Shown piece after piece: positions 1 to 7,397 of a DNA stretch of 63,387 nucleotides. The stretch comes from Streptomyces sp. SDr-06. GTDB lineage: Bacteria > Actinomycetota > Actinomycetes > Streptomycetales > Streptomycetaceae. Positions within the stretch are counted from its first letter, which is position 1; every line of letters begins with the position of its first letter. A program made the translations under genes and the position numbers. Below the pieces are notes generated by a model that saw only the letters and a list, made by a program, of their open reading frames with translations, was not told where the DNA came from and ran no database searches. The stretch is taken from positions 1 through 63,387 of the forward strand of contig NZ_QOLA01000032.1 in NCBI RefSeq assembly GCF_003324565.1, read 5' to 3'.

Positions 1-64
1 CGACGAGCGCGATCGCGTCCCGCTTGAACTCCTCGGTGTACCGCTTCGTGTACTTGCTTCCCAC
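1..64 (-). CDS. IS3-family transposase OrfA, N-terminus only
   Basis: A GTG at 64-62 opens a frame reading VGSKYTKRYTEEFKRDAIAL to the window edge. The KRYTEEFKRDAI stretch is the standard start of the OrfA helix-turn-helix protein of IS3-family elements, which binds the terminal repeats and makes the OrfAB transposase by frameshifting. Only about 21 residues are present, so completeness and activity cannot be judged. Confidence 0.75.
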   Translation of the reverse strand, partial: MGSKYTKRYTEEFKRDAIALV

Positions 65-112
65 CTGGCGCTACTTCCTCTGGAACCTCAGGTCCCAGTC
101 TCCAGGTGTCCA
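1..112 (-). mobile_element. IS3-family insertion sequence, left end (partial)
   Basis: The minus strand read from 112 begins TGGACACCTGGAGACTGGGA, a TG-starting terminus of the kind that ends IS3-family elements, followed about 50 bases on by the start of a typical IS3 OrfA. The element runs off the left edge, so its other end and target duplication cannot be seen. The flanking sequence at 113 onward is mid-gene, so this end looks like a real insertion junction. The family call rests on the OrfA start and the terminus. Confidence 0.75.
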
Positions 113-274
113 CGATCAAGGGGAAGGCTCAAAGACCTCGTCGTCGCCAGGCTCGCGACCGCGACCGGAAGGCCGGTCTGGGAGGAATTCCTCGACCTGG
201 ACCGTGTGCTCGCTCGCATCGGGGACCAAGCCGATGAGCGGCTCGCCTTCCAGATGTCCCACCCCACAACTTGA
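113..274 (+). pseudogene. 3' end of a gene truncated at the IS junction
   Basis: From the IS edge an open frame reads RLKDLVVARLATATG, then GRPVWEEFLDLDRVLARIG, ending in the TGA at 272-274. Codon third positions are G/C rich, and it overlaps the TTG start of the next gene at 271, as co-transcribed genes do. The 5' part is missing where the IS3-type end begins, so this is probably the tail of a gene cut by the insertion. The family was not recognised. Confidence 0.5.
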
Positions 275-612
275 GCAGCCGCTGGCTGCCCAACTTCCCC
301 TGCATACTCACGGCATGGTTCGCCGGGAACGCAGAGGCTCTCCGAGCCTTTGGGAACACCGTCGAGCTTGGGCACTCACCAGAAGATGGCCGCCCCAAGA
401 GCAGTGCATGGCTGACCGTCGAGGCCAGGAACCGGGGCGTCCAGATCAGCGTCTGGAGCAGCGGTGAAGCTGAATTCGGCTTCGTGGACCTCGACAGTGG
501 TGACTACCGTTGCGAGCCCCAAGACCTCCAAACCAGCCACGAACTCCATGCTCTCGTCAGAGCCTTCCTCAGATCCGCACTCGGCTGGGTCGCCCCCGAC
601 TCGGGCTGCTGA
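271..612 (+). CDS. hypothetical protein, 113 aa
   Basis: Small, acidic, cytoplasmic-looking protein with no signal or membrane segment. The stretch KSSAWLTVEARNRGVQISVW followed by GEAEFGFVDLDSGDY has the alternating hydrophobic pattern of a beta-sheet protein and reads like a family of small Streptomyces hypothetical proteins, but I cannot name it. The TTG start at 271 overlaps the stop of the truncated upstream frame, suggesting coupling. If the IS removed the upstream promoter, expression may now be altered. Confidence 0.55.
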   Translation: MSSRWLPNFPCILTAWFAGNAEALRAFGNTVELGHSPEDGRPKSSAWLTVEARNRGVQISVWSSGEAEFGFVDLDSGDYRCEPQDLQTSHELHALVRAFLRSALGWVAPDSGC

Positions 613-1126
613 TCCCGACGCGCCGTTCCTCCGCCTTCCGCCTATACGGCCTGCCCCGGGCCACCACCGGGTCGGTGCAGATCGCAGAGGGAGGCGGCGG
701 GCCGGACGGCGATGTCTGATGGCGCGACGCCGTCGAGGCGTTCCGGCCGGGGCCGTCTCCCTCACCCAGTGAGCGGCTCGGCAAGGTCACGCAGATGCTT
801 CAGGGCCCCCTCTCGACGCTCTGTTTCGTCTTCCGCCCCGCAGATTGACGCCCGTATCAACACCGAGCCCTTCGGGCAGAGCTCAGACACCTTCCATCGG
901 CTTTGTGCCGTGCGTGGCCCTGGGGGCGGGCAACCGGAGACGGCCCCTGCAACCGCGCAGGGTAGGGGCCCGGAAGCGCGTCGCCCCCGGCCCTCAACCC
1001 CCAGATCGATCAGCCACGTACGGGCCCGGCTGCGCGGATACCCTCGCGCATCCCGCTCGAAGCTTCGGCTGTCCGCGCCGCGTGGCACACTGGCGGCTCA
1101 GGCGGCGGTGAGCGGGGGCGTTCCGG
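613..1126. other. 514-bp gap with possible gene debris
   Basis: No convincing gene. On the minus strand between roughly 905 and 762 a frame ending ETERREGALKHLRDLAEPL then a stop looks protein-like and could be the tail of a decayed gene, but it has no credible start. The rest shows only overlapping high-GC shadow frames. The promoter of the AraC gene at 1127 must lie at the right end; I could not assign -35/-10 elements. Confidence 0.4.
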
Positions 1127-1846
1127 TTGGGTCTTGAGATCGAGAGTCGGCCGTCGGAGCTGCCGTACATCGAGAGGGTGTGGCGCAGCCGCAGCAGCGA
1201 GGTGGGCCGGATGACGTCGGTCGCGGCGTCGCACTGGGAGCTTGTCTTCTGGGAGCACGAGGGCCGGGTGCAGGCGGCCGTGCTGGGCCCGGAGCCCGAG
1301 GCGTGCGTGGCTCCCGTTCCCAAGGACGCCACGTTCTTCGGTATCAGCTTCGCGCTGGGTACCTCAATGCCGCACGTGCCCATCAGCCGGCTGGTGGGTG
1401 GTATGGCGGAGCTACCCGACGTGACGCAGCACTCCGTGTGGCTGAAGGGTTCCGCCTGGCACGTGCCCGGTTACGACAATGCGGAGGCGTTCGTACGGCG
1501 CATGGTGCGCGAGGGCATCGTGGACTGCGACCCGATCGTGCCCGCGGTGCTGGGTGGCGCGGCCCCCGATGTCTCCGAGCGGACCCTCCAGCGGCGATTC
1601 GTCGCGGCAACGGGCCTCACCCAGGGGGCAGTTCGTCAGATCCACCGGGCCCGCGAGGCGGCGGTCCTGCTCCAGCAGGGGACAGCGGCGCAGGACGTCG
1701 TGCACCGGCTGGGCTACTTCGACCAGCCGCACCTGGCGCGGTCCTTGACCCGGTTCATCGGCCGTACCGCCACGCAGCTGAGTGCTCCCGACGCGGCCGA
1801 GCCGCTGTCGCTTCTGTACAAGCCCTCCTCCCCGGTGCCCGCATAG
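1127..1846 (+). CDS. AraC-family transcriptional regulator
   Basis: 239 aa. The C-terminal third carries the AraC/XylS double helix-turn-helix, with VSERTLQRRFVAATGLTQGA as the first recognition region and the second around RLGYFDQPHLARSLTRFIG. The N-terminal region (ELVFWEHEGRVQAAVLGPEP) resembles the DUF6597-like sensor domain often found with short AraC proteins in actinomycetes. The TTG at 1127 is the furthest reasonable start. It lies 95 bp upstream of the RibD/DHFR-like gene on the same strand and probably controls it. Ligand unknown. Confidence 0.85.
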   Translation: MGLEIESRPSELPYIERVWRSRSSEVGRMTSVAASHWELVFWEHEGRVQAAVLGPEPEACVAPVPKDATFFGISFALGTSMPHVPISRLVGGMAELPDVTQHSVWLKGSAWHVPGYDNAEAFVRRMVREGIVDCDPIVPAVLGGAAPDVSERTLQRRFVAATGLTQGAVRQIHRAREAAVLLQQGTAAQDVVHRLGYFDQPHLARSLTRFIGRTATQLSAPDAAEPLSLLYKPSSPVPA

Positions 1847-1941
1847 TCTTCCTGACGTAGCCGACGGGGGCGGCCCGCCCCGGCCGGAGTGCGCTTCGGC
1901 CGCGGCCGGGCGGCGGGCCCCGAACTCATCACGGAGGAATC

Positions 1942-2496
1942 ATGCGCAAGGTCGTTTCGGGTCTGTTCGTCTCGCTCGACGGTGTGGCCCAGTCGCCGAA
2001 CGAGTGGCAGTTCGCCTTCGACGAGGAGATGGGCGCCGCGCTGGGAAAGACGCTGGAGTCGGCCGACACGATTCTGCTGGGCCGGGTGACCTTCACCGAG
2101 TGGGCCGGGTACTGGCCGACGGTGACCGAGGGCGAGGACGCCGGCTTCGCCAAGTGGATCAATGACTCGCCCAAGTACGTCGTCTCGTCCACGCTGGACA
2201 GCGTGGACGACTGGGCGAACAGCACGCTCGTCAACGGCGATCTGGCGGCCGCGATCGAGGAGCTCAAGGCGGGAGAGGGCAAGGACATCACCGTCGCGGG
2301 CAGCCCCACCCTGGTGCGTTCGCTGCTGGAGCAGGACCTGCTGGACGAACTGGTACTGCTGATCCACCCGGTGGTGGCCGGCGAGGGCCGCAAGAAGCTC
2401 TTCGCCGACGACGCCAGCCTGAAGAAGCTGGAGCTGGTCAGCGCTCAGCCGACCAGCAGCGGAGTGATCATCGCTACGTACCGTCCGACGCGCTGA
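1942..2496 (+). CDS. dihydrofolate reductase family protein (RibD C-terminal domain)
   Basis: 184 aa, a single RibD_C/DHFR-fold domain. Recognisable elements are MRKVVSGLFVSLDGVAQSPN at the N-terminus, the ILLGRVTFTEWAGYWP loop, KYVVSSTL, DITVAGSPTLVRSLLEQDLLDE (NADPH-binding half) and HPVVAGEGRKKLF. These stand-alone proteins are usually annotated as deaminase/reductases of unknown substrate. GGAGG sits 6 bases before the ATG. It follows the AraC gene and is probably regulated by it. A second, diverged homologue lies at 42769-43341. Confidence 0.9.
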   Translation: MRKVVSGLFVSLDGVAQSPNEWQFAFDEEMGAALGKTLESADTILLGRVTFTEWAGYWPTVTEGEDAGFAKWINDSPKYVVSSTLDSVDDWANSTLVNGDLAAAIEELKAGEGKDITVAGSPTLVRSLLEQDLLDELVLLIHPVVAGEGRKKLFADDASLKKLELVSAQPTSSGVIIATYRPTR

Positions 2497-3090
2497 CCAC
2501 GGCTCGACCCGGCCGGGTGTGACGACCAGGGGCAGCGGTGCCGAGGGAGAGGACGTCGCCCCGTAGGCGACGGCGTAAGGCCGTTGAGGCTCGTACGGCG
2601 ATCGCGGCCCCGGCGGTCGTCCACTCGGAGAGGGCGTCCTCCCGTATGTCCCGAGCCAGGCGGCCGATCAGGTTCTCCAGCACCGGCCAGCCACCGGGCG
2701 ATCGGCGGGTCCCGCTTCAGAGAGCCGATCACGTCCTGCTGCTGTCCCTCGGCGAGGACGGTCCGGTGCAGGTCTATCCGGGAACGGGCGGCGTCGATGG
2801 CGAGGGTGCCCGGTGGGTGGCGGTCCTCGGCGTCGGTCAGGAGGACGGGTATGCCGCTGGTGCCGGTGCGGTGCAGGGCGGCGTAGAGGGCGCGGCAGGT
2901 GTCCGTGCCGCCGTAGCTGCAGCGGAACATGCTGCCCACGGCCGGTGCGTCGATCTGCCCGGGCGCCTCGACGCTGGTGCAGGGGTTGCCGACCGCCTGA
3001 GAGGTCGTGCCGCCCAACCGCAACGTGTCGACCGGCAGCCGGAACAGGTCCGCATCGCTGGTGAAGCCGAGTGCCTTACCAGCCCAGACC
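2480..3090 (-). pseudogene. frameshifted remnant of an unidentified gene
   Basis: On the minus strand from about 3090 a well-biased frame reads GFTSDADLFRLPVDTLRLGG, later GIPVLLTDAEDRHPPGTLAI and GSLKRDPPIARWLAGAGEP. The continuation after about 2683 is in another frame (MLENLIGRLARDIREDALSE, then a run like AGAAIAVRASTALRRRL). Taken together they read as one protein split by a frameshift, with no clear start. I do not recognise the family. Confidence 0.45.
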
Positions 3091-3644
3091 TGAGCACGGG
3101 TTCAGAGGGGAACGATCAGCCCTGGCTCTCCCAATCGGGGTAGCGCCCGGCCCACGCACCCGCTCGGCAACCATGGACTCACCGGCTCTTTCTCCCATTG
3201 GGAAACGGCCTGCTGCGGGCAGCGAAGGTAGACGCCCACAGGTGCACATGAATGCTCTTCGCGTCGAGCCGGACCAAGGCCCCCACAACCCTGGGCCGGT
3301 GGCCCAGGAGGGATGCCACCAGGCCGGTGTCGACGACGATGACGGCGACCCGCTTGCCCGTCAGGTCGACCAGGACCACGATCCGCGGACGGCCGCACCG
3401 CGTCCTGACTCGCCAGCGGTCGGCCGCCTCATCGAACTCGTACGACGTGACCTCCGAGCCGAACCGGATGTGCCGCTCCGAGCCGCGCTCCCTGACGACG
3501 CGCTCGGTCCACCACCGACTCTTCGGCCGTTCGTGCGCCCGTCGGGGCGGCCCAACGGCCCGGCCCCGGCGCGAGTCGGGCACCAACTCAAGGCTGGGCG
3601 CGAGCTTGGTTCGGTGGCGAGAACCGCTCCCCGCAGGACCTGGA
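3091..3644 (-). pseudogene. gene debris including a flavin monooxygenase fragment
   Basis: About 550 bp without an intact gene, between the remnant at 2480-3090 and the end of the AMP-ligase. On the minus strand at about 3505-3395 the text ERHIRFGSEVTSYEFDEAAD then WRVRT matches the segment typical of Baeyer-Villiger/flavin-containing monooxygenases. A further open stretch (IVVLVDLTGKRVAVIVVD) follows but cannot be assigned. The debris marks the left edge of locus A. Confidence 0.5.
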
Positions 3645-5093
3645 TCACCCGGGCTGCCCGGGCGTGGCCAGGCCGAGGGCGGTGCGCAGGGCGCCGGTGT
3701 CGACCTTGCCGTTGGTGCGCAGCGGGAAGTCTCGCACGACGTGGATGGCGTTGGGCTGTTCGTAGTCCGCCAGGTGGGGCGCGAGCAGGGCACGCCAGTG
3801 CCGGGACGGCAGGCCGTCTGGGTCGGCGACCACGAAGTGCAGGGCGCAGCCGCGGCGGGGGTCGTCGACGGGCAGGACCTCTACCGGCCGCCCGCATGCC
3901 TCCGCCTTCCGGGCAAGGCCCTCCGGGTAGAGGGTAAAGCCGAGGCGGTGGACGGCCCGGTTGCGGCCGAGGACGTGAACATTGCCGTCCGCGTCGAGGA
4001 ACCCGAGGTCGCCGGTGGCGTACCAACCGCCTCGGTCGGCCGGGCACAGCGTGCCGTCCGGGTCGAGGCGGCCCTCCATCAGGTCGGGCGAGCGGACCTC
4101 GATCTCGCCCGCGTCGCCGGGGCCGAGCGGGACGCCGGCCGGGCCGACGACGCGCAGGGAGATGCCGGGCAAGGGGCGGCCGCAGCCGACCGGGGCGGTG
4201 GGGGTGGCCAGGGCGACGTTGCCGAGCTCGGTGAGCCCGTAGCCGTCGAGCAGGGGTAGGCCCAGTTCGTCGGCGAAGGATGTCGCGAGCGCGTCGGGCA
4301 ACGGCGCGCCGCCCACGCCCCACACCCGTACGCCCGCGAGACCGGCCCGGAGTTCGGGCCGCCGCCGGCACAGGCCGAGCAGGGCGTGGTAGGTGGAGGG
4401 CGCGGCGTCGACGGCGGTGGCCCCGACGGCGGCGGCCTGTGCGACCGCGTGGTCGAGCCGCTGGTAGGGCGTGACGAGCAGGGTGCAGCGGGTCAGCCAC
4501 CAGATGAGAATCACGGAGAGCCCGTACTGGTGGGAGAAGGGCAGCAGCGGGGCGAGGACGTCGTCCTCGCGGTAGCCCATGGCCCGGATGGTGCGCAGGG
4601 TGTTGCCCCGCACGGCGCGGCCGGACTTCACGATGCCTTTGGGTCGCCCGGTGGTGCCGGAGGACCACAGGACGAGTGCGTCGCCGCGCGCGAACCAGGC
4701 GTCGAGGCAGGGCTCGTCCGCGGATTCCGGGTCGACCCTGGTGCCGAGGCCGGAGAAGCGCAGCACCCGGCCGGCCGGGAGGTGGCTGGCGCCGTCGCCC
4801 TCGCACAACAGCCACCGCGCGTTCGCCTGGGCCGCGGTGGTGCGGGCCTCCGCGGCGGTCCCCCGGTGGTCGACCGGGACGAGCGAGGTGTCCAGGTGCA
4901 TCAGGGCCAGCAACGCCACGACGTAGTCGACGGAGTTGTCACCCCGGACCAGGACCCGGTCGCCCGCGCGCACGCCCCGGCGGCGGAATTCCCGCGCGGC
5001 CGCGGCGATCAGCTGGTTCAAGGTCGCACCATCGGGGTCGCCGGAGCCGGCCGCCAGCCGGGGGGCGGGGGCGAGGACCGTCTGCTCAGTCAT
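3645..5093 (-). CDS. AMP-dependent acyl ligase
   Basis: 482 aa member of the ANL superfamily that adenylates a carboxylate and transfers it to CoA or an ACP. Motifs present: LWSSGTTGRPKG (P-loop, about residue 142), DGYGLTELGN (A5), WYATGDLG (A7), and RTNGKVDTGALR near the C-terminus with the catalytic lysine. It is shorter than the usual 500-550 aa because of a compact N-terminal domain. It is the last gene of the leftward operon, and its start overlaps the ureohydrolase stop by 8 bases. Inference: it activates the starter acid (for example 4-guanidinobutyrate or 4-aminobutyrate) or the finished chain for loading on the ACP at 13355-13594. Confidence 0.9.
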   Translation of the reverse strand: MTEQTVLAPAPRLAAGSGDPDGATLNQLIAAAAREFRRRGVRAGDRVLVRGDNSVDYVVALLALMHLDTSLVPVDHRGTAAEARTTAAQANARWLLCEGDGASHLPAGRVLRFSGLGTRVDPESADEPCLDAWFARGDALVLWSSGTTGRPKGIVKSGRAVRGNTLRTIRAMGYREDDVLAPLLPFSHQYGLSVILIWWLTRCTLLVTPYQRLDHAVAQAAAVGATAVDAAPSTYHALLGLCRRRPELRAGLAGVRVWGVGGAPLPDALATSFADELGLPLLDGYGLTELGNVALATPTAPVGCGRPLPGISLRVVGPAGVPLGPGDAGEIEVRSPDLMEGRLDPDGTLCPADRGGWYATGDLGFLDADGNVHVLGRNRAVHRLGFTLYPEGLARKAEACGRPVEVLPVDDPRRGCALHFVVADPDGLPSRHWRALLAPHLADYEQPNAIHVVRDFPLRTNGKVDTGALRTALGLATPGQPG

Positions 5094-6126
5094 GTGTTCC
5101 TCCCGCCCGTTCCGCGAGCCGGACGGGCCGTTCCAGCAGGGGTGTGCGCGGGTCCCAGGGGCCGTCGGTCGCGTCGCGGCGGCGGCGCGCGATGCCCGAG
5201 AGCGTCTCCAGGACGATGCGGTTGCCGAGGTAGGCGGTGATCTCGGCGTGGTCGTACGGCGGAGAGACCTCGACGACCTCGGCGCCTACGACCGGCAGTT
5301 CGTAGGCGATCCGGCGTACCGCGTCAAGGAGTTGACGGGACGTCAGACCGCCGGGCTCGGGGGTGCCGGTGCCCGGTGCGTGCCCGGGGTCGACGACGTC
5401 GACGTCGACCGAGAGGTAGACGCCGTCGCAGTCCTCCATGGCCGTGCGGAACACCTCGGTGAGGCAGTCGTCCAGGCCGCGGGCGGTGATCTCGCTCATG
5501 TCGTACGAGCGCATGCCCTGGTCCGCCATCCACCGTAGCGTCTCGGGCTCGGGGTAGTAGCCGCGCAGGCCGATCTGGAAGAACCGGTCGCCCCGCACCG
5601 CGCCGGACTCGATGAGCTGGCGCATGGGCTTGCCGTGGCCGTAGAGCGGGCCCGACTCAATGTCGCCGGTGTCGGCGTGCGCGTCGAAGTGCAGCATGGC
5701 GATGCGACCCCGGCCGTGGTGGCGGGCCACCGCGCTCATGTCGGGCAGCGCGATGGTGTGGTCGCCGCCGAGCACCACGGGGATCGCGCCGAGGGCCGCC
5801 ACCATGCGCACGGCGGCCTCGATCTGCCGTACGCTGCGGCCGAGTTCACCCGAGTAGCAGTGCACGTCACCGGCGTCGTACACGCTCAGTTCGGTCAGTG
5901 GGTCGACGCCCAGCGCGAGACTGCGGCGGACCCCGTTCTGCGGCAGGTAGCAAGCCTGCCGGATGGCGGCCGGGCCGAACCGTGCGCCGGGGCGGTGGGT
6001 GGTGCCACCGTCGAGCGGGGCGCCGAGGATGACCACGTCGGGGTGGTCCGGAGGATTGCGCAAGTCCAGCCGCTCGACTCCGAGGAAGGTGATGTCGGGG
6101 CCGAACATCGAGCCCAGGTGCCGCAT
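5086..6126 (-). CDS. ureohydrolase (agmatinase / guanidinobutyrase family)
   Basis: 346 aa binuclear-manganese hydrolase that releases urea from a guanidino compound. All metal-binding signatures are visible: GGDHTI (about residue 119), FDAHADTG (about 145) and SVDVDVVDPGHAPGTGTPEP (about 237). The ATG at 6126 lies just after the FabI stop, and the 3' end overlaps the ligase start. The family includes agmatinase, guanidinobutyrase, guanidinopropionase and polyketide amidinohydrolases that unmask an amine after a guanidino starter has been used. Its position in a lipopeptide-type operon favours a guanidino starter or tail over primary polyamine metabolism; the exact substrate cannot be read from sequence. 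Confidence 0.9.
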   Translation of the reverse strand: MRHLGSMFGPDITFLGVERLDLRNPPDHPDVVILGAPLDGGTTHRPGARFGPAAIRQACYLPQNGVRRSLALGVDPLTELSVYDAGDVHCYSGELGRSVRQIEAAVRMVAALGAIPVVLGGDHTIALPDMSAVARHHGRGRIAMLHFDAHADTGDIESGPLYGHGKPMRQLIESGAVRGDRFFQIGLRGYYPEPETLRWMADQGMRSYDMSEITARGLDDCLTEVFRTAMEDCDGVYLSVDVDVVDPGHAPGTGTPEPGGLTSRQLLDAVRRIAYELPVVGAEVVEVSPPYDHAEITAYLGNRIVLETLSGIARRRRDATDGPWDPRTPLLERPVRLAERAGGTHD

Positions 6127-6127
6127 C

Positions 6128-6898
6128 TCAGGCCCCCATGACGTGGTGTCCGCCGTCCACGTGGACGATCTCGCCGGTGGTGGCGGGAAACCAGTCGGAC
6201 AGTAGGGTGAGGCAGGCTCGCGCAACTGGTTCGTTGTCGGCGGGGTCCCAGCCCAGCGGGGCGCGGGCGGCCCAGTCCTGTTCGAAGCCGGCTCCGTCGC
6301 CGCCGATGGCGCGGGCCGCGAGGGTGCGCAGCGGTCCGGCCGCGACGAGGTTGACCCGGACGCCTGCCGGGCCCAGGTCACGGGCCAGATAGCGGGCGCA
6401 CGCCTCCAGGCCGGCCTTGGCCACGCCCATCCAGTCGTAGCCGGGCCAGGCGCGCGAGGCGTCGAAGTCGAGGCCGACGACAGCCGATCCCGGACGCAGC
6501 ATCGGACGGCAGGCCACGGCGAGCGCCTTGAGGGAGTAGGCGGAGGTGTGGAACGTGCCGGCCACATCGGGCCAGGGCGCGGAGAGGAAGCCGCCGTCCA
6601 GACAGCTCGCCGGTGCGTGGGCGACGGCGTGCAGGACGCCGTCGAGGCCGTCGAGGTGTGGGCTTACCCGCTCAGCGAGCGAGGCGAGCTGTTCCTCGTC
6701 GGTGACGTCGAGGTCGATGACGGGGGCCTCGTGCGGCAGGCGCCGGGCGACGCGCCGCACCAGCGAAGGACGGCCGTAGGCGGTGAGCACGACCTGGGCA
6801 CCTTGTTCCTGCGCGAGCCGGGCCACCGCGTACGCGATGGAGCTCTCACTGATCACCCCGGTGATCAGCAGTCTTCTGCCGTCGAGCAGCCCGCTCAT
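6128..6898 (-). CDS. fabI: enoyl-ACP reductase, FabI/InhA type
   Basis: 256 aa short-chain reductase. The start MSGLLDGRRLLITGVISESS is diagnostic of NADH-dependent FabI/InhA enzymes, and the Y-x6-K catalytic pair appears as YDWMGVAK near residue 153. It would carry out the last reduction of each chain-elongation cycle. The ATG at 6898 is chosen because AAGGAGA precedes it; an upstream ATG would add 16 unsupported residues. It sits between the precursor peptides and the ureohydrolase, so it is probably a dedicated copy for the acyl chain. It is too short and specific to be a generic FabG. Confidence 0.85.
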   Translation of the reverse strand: MSGLLDGRRLLITGVISESSIAYAVARLAQEQGAQVVLTAYGRPSLVRRVARRLPHEAPVIDLDVTDEEQLASLAERVSPHLDGLDGVLHAVAHAPASCLDGGFLSAPWPDVAGTFHTSAYSLKALAVACRPMLRPGSAVVGLDFDASRAWPGYDWMGVAKAGLEACARYLARDLGPAGVRVNLVAAGPLRTLAARAIGGDGAGFEQDWAARAPLGWDPADNEPVARACLTLLSDWFPATTGEIVHVDGGHHVMGA

Positions 6899-6978
6899 CG
6901 GTCTCCTTGGTGTCGGGGTGGCTGCGACCGGCGGGGCCGGGGCCACACGGGTGTGGGCCCGGCCCCCGCGCGGCGGTG

Positions 6979-7065
6979 TCAGCAGCTGTTGCTGATGGTG
7001 CTGGACAGACGCTCGGCCTCTGCGGCCGGGACCTCAAGACCCTGAAGGTCAAGAACGATTGCCAT
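6979..7065 (-). CDS. class III lanthipeptide precursor, copy 3
   Basis: 28-residue peptide beginning MAIVLDLQGLEVPAAEAERL and ending SSTISNSC. The hydrophobic LDLQ-L motif is the leader signature recognised by class III LanKC enzymes. The last residues contain S-T-I-S-N-S-C, the S-x2-S-x2-C arrangement needed for a labionin ring, with Cys as the final residue. It differs from the other two copies at four positions (Arg-Leu-Ser for Ala-Leu-Gly, and Ser for Gly before Cys). A strong AGGAGG precedes the ATG. It is the last of three copies in the LanKC operon. Confidence 0.9.
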   Translation of the reverse strand: MAIVLDLQGLEVPAAEAERLSSTISNSC

Positions 7066-7144
7066 GATGGGGTGCCTCCTCTCCGGGTGTCGGTGGGACG
7101 GCCGGCTCGCACTCGGGGCGCGGGTCGGCCGTGCCGCGCGGGTG

Positions 7145-7231
7145 TCAGCAGCCGTTGCTGATGGTGCTGCCGAGCGCCTCGGCCTCTGCGGCCGGGACCT
7201 CAAGACCCTGAAGGTCAAGAACGATTGCCAT
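7145..7231 (-). CDS. class III lanthipeptide precursor, copy 2
   Basis: 28-residue precursor with leader MAIVLDLQGLEVPAAEAEAL and C-terminus GSTISNGC, identical in protein sequence to copy 1. The core S-T-I-S-N-G-C provides two serines and one cysteine for a single labionin (or lanthionine) ring; this is the shortest spacing reported for the labionin motif. AGGAGG lies 8 bases before the ATG. It starts exactly 166 bases after copy 1 and lies inside a near-perfect 166-bp tandem repeat. Confidence 0.92.
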   Translation of the reverse strand: MAIVLDLQGLEVPAAEAEALGSTISNGC

Positions 7232-7310
7232 GATGGGGTGCCTCCTCTCCGGGTGTCGGTGGGACGGCCGGCTCGCACTCGGGGCGGGGGCCGGCCGTGC
7301 CGCGCGGGTG

Positions 7311-7397
7311 TCAGCAGCCGTTGCTGATGGTGCTGCCGAGCGCCTCGGCCTCTGCGGCCGGGACCTCAAGACCCTGAAGGTCAAGAACGATCGCCAT
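7311..7397 (-). CDS. class III lanthipeptide precursor, copy 1
   Basis: 28-residue precursor (leader MAIVLDLQGLEVPAAEAEAL, C-terminus GSTISNGC). Its ATG at 7397 lies 17 bases inside the 3' end of the LanKC gene, in another frame, with its AGGAGG ribosome site also inside lanKC, so synthetase and first precursor are translationally linked. LDLQ is the LanKC recognition motif. Expected chemistry: phosphorylation and elimination of the two serines, then cyclisation with the terminal cysteine. The core is unusually short, as in lipolanthines. Confidence 0.92.
   Translation of the reverse strand: MAIVLDLQGLEVPAAEAEALGSTISNGC

Larger units (their letters stand above)
7066..7397. repeat. two tandem 166-bp repeat units carrying precursor genes
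   Basis: 7066-7231 and 7232-7397 are nearly identical over their full 166 bases, including the intergenic spacer with cctcctctccgggtgtcggt; I see only a few differences (around the gcggg/ggggg run and attgcc/atcgcc). A third unit, roughly 6900-7065, keeps the coding half but has a diverged spacer. This looks like a recent unequal-crossover expansion of the precursor gene. Confidence 0.85.

Noticed and set aside
3361..4815. 484-codon minus-strand frame, arginine/proline-rich
   Set aside because: Shadow of the AMP-ligase in another frame; the ligase frame has all family motifs.
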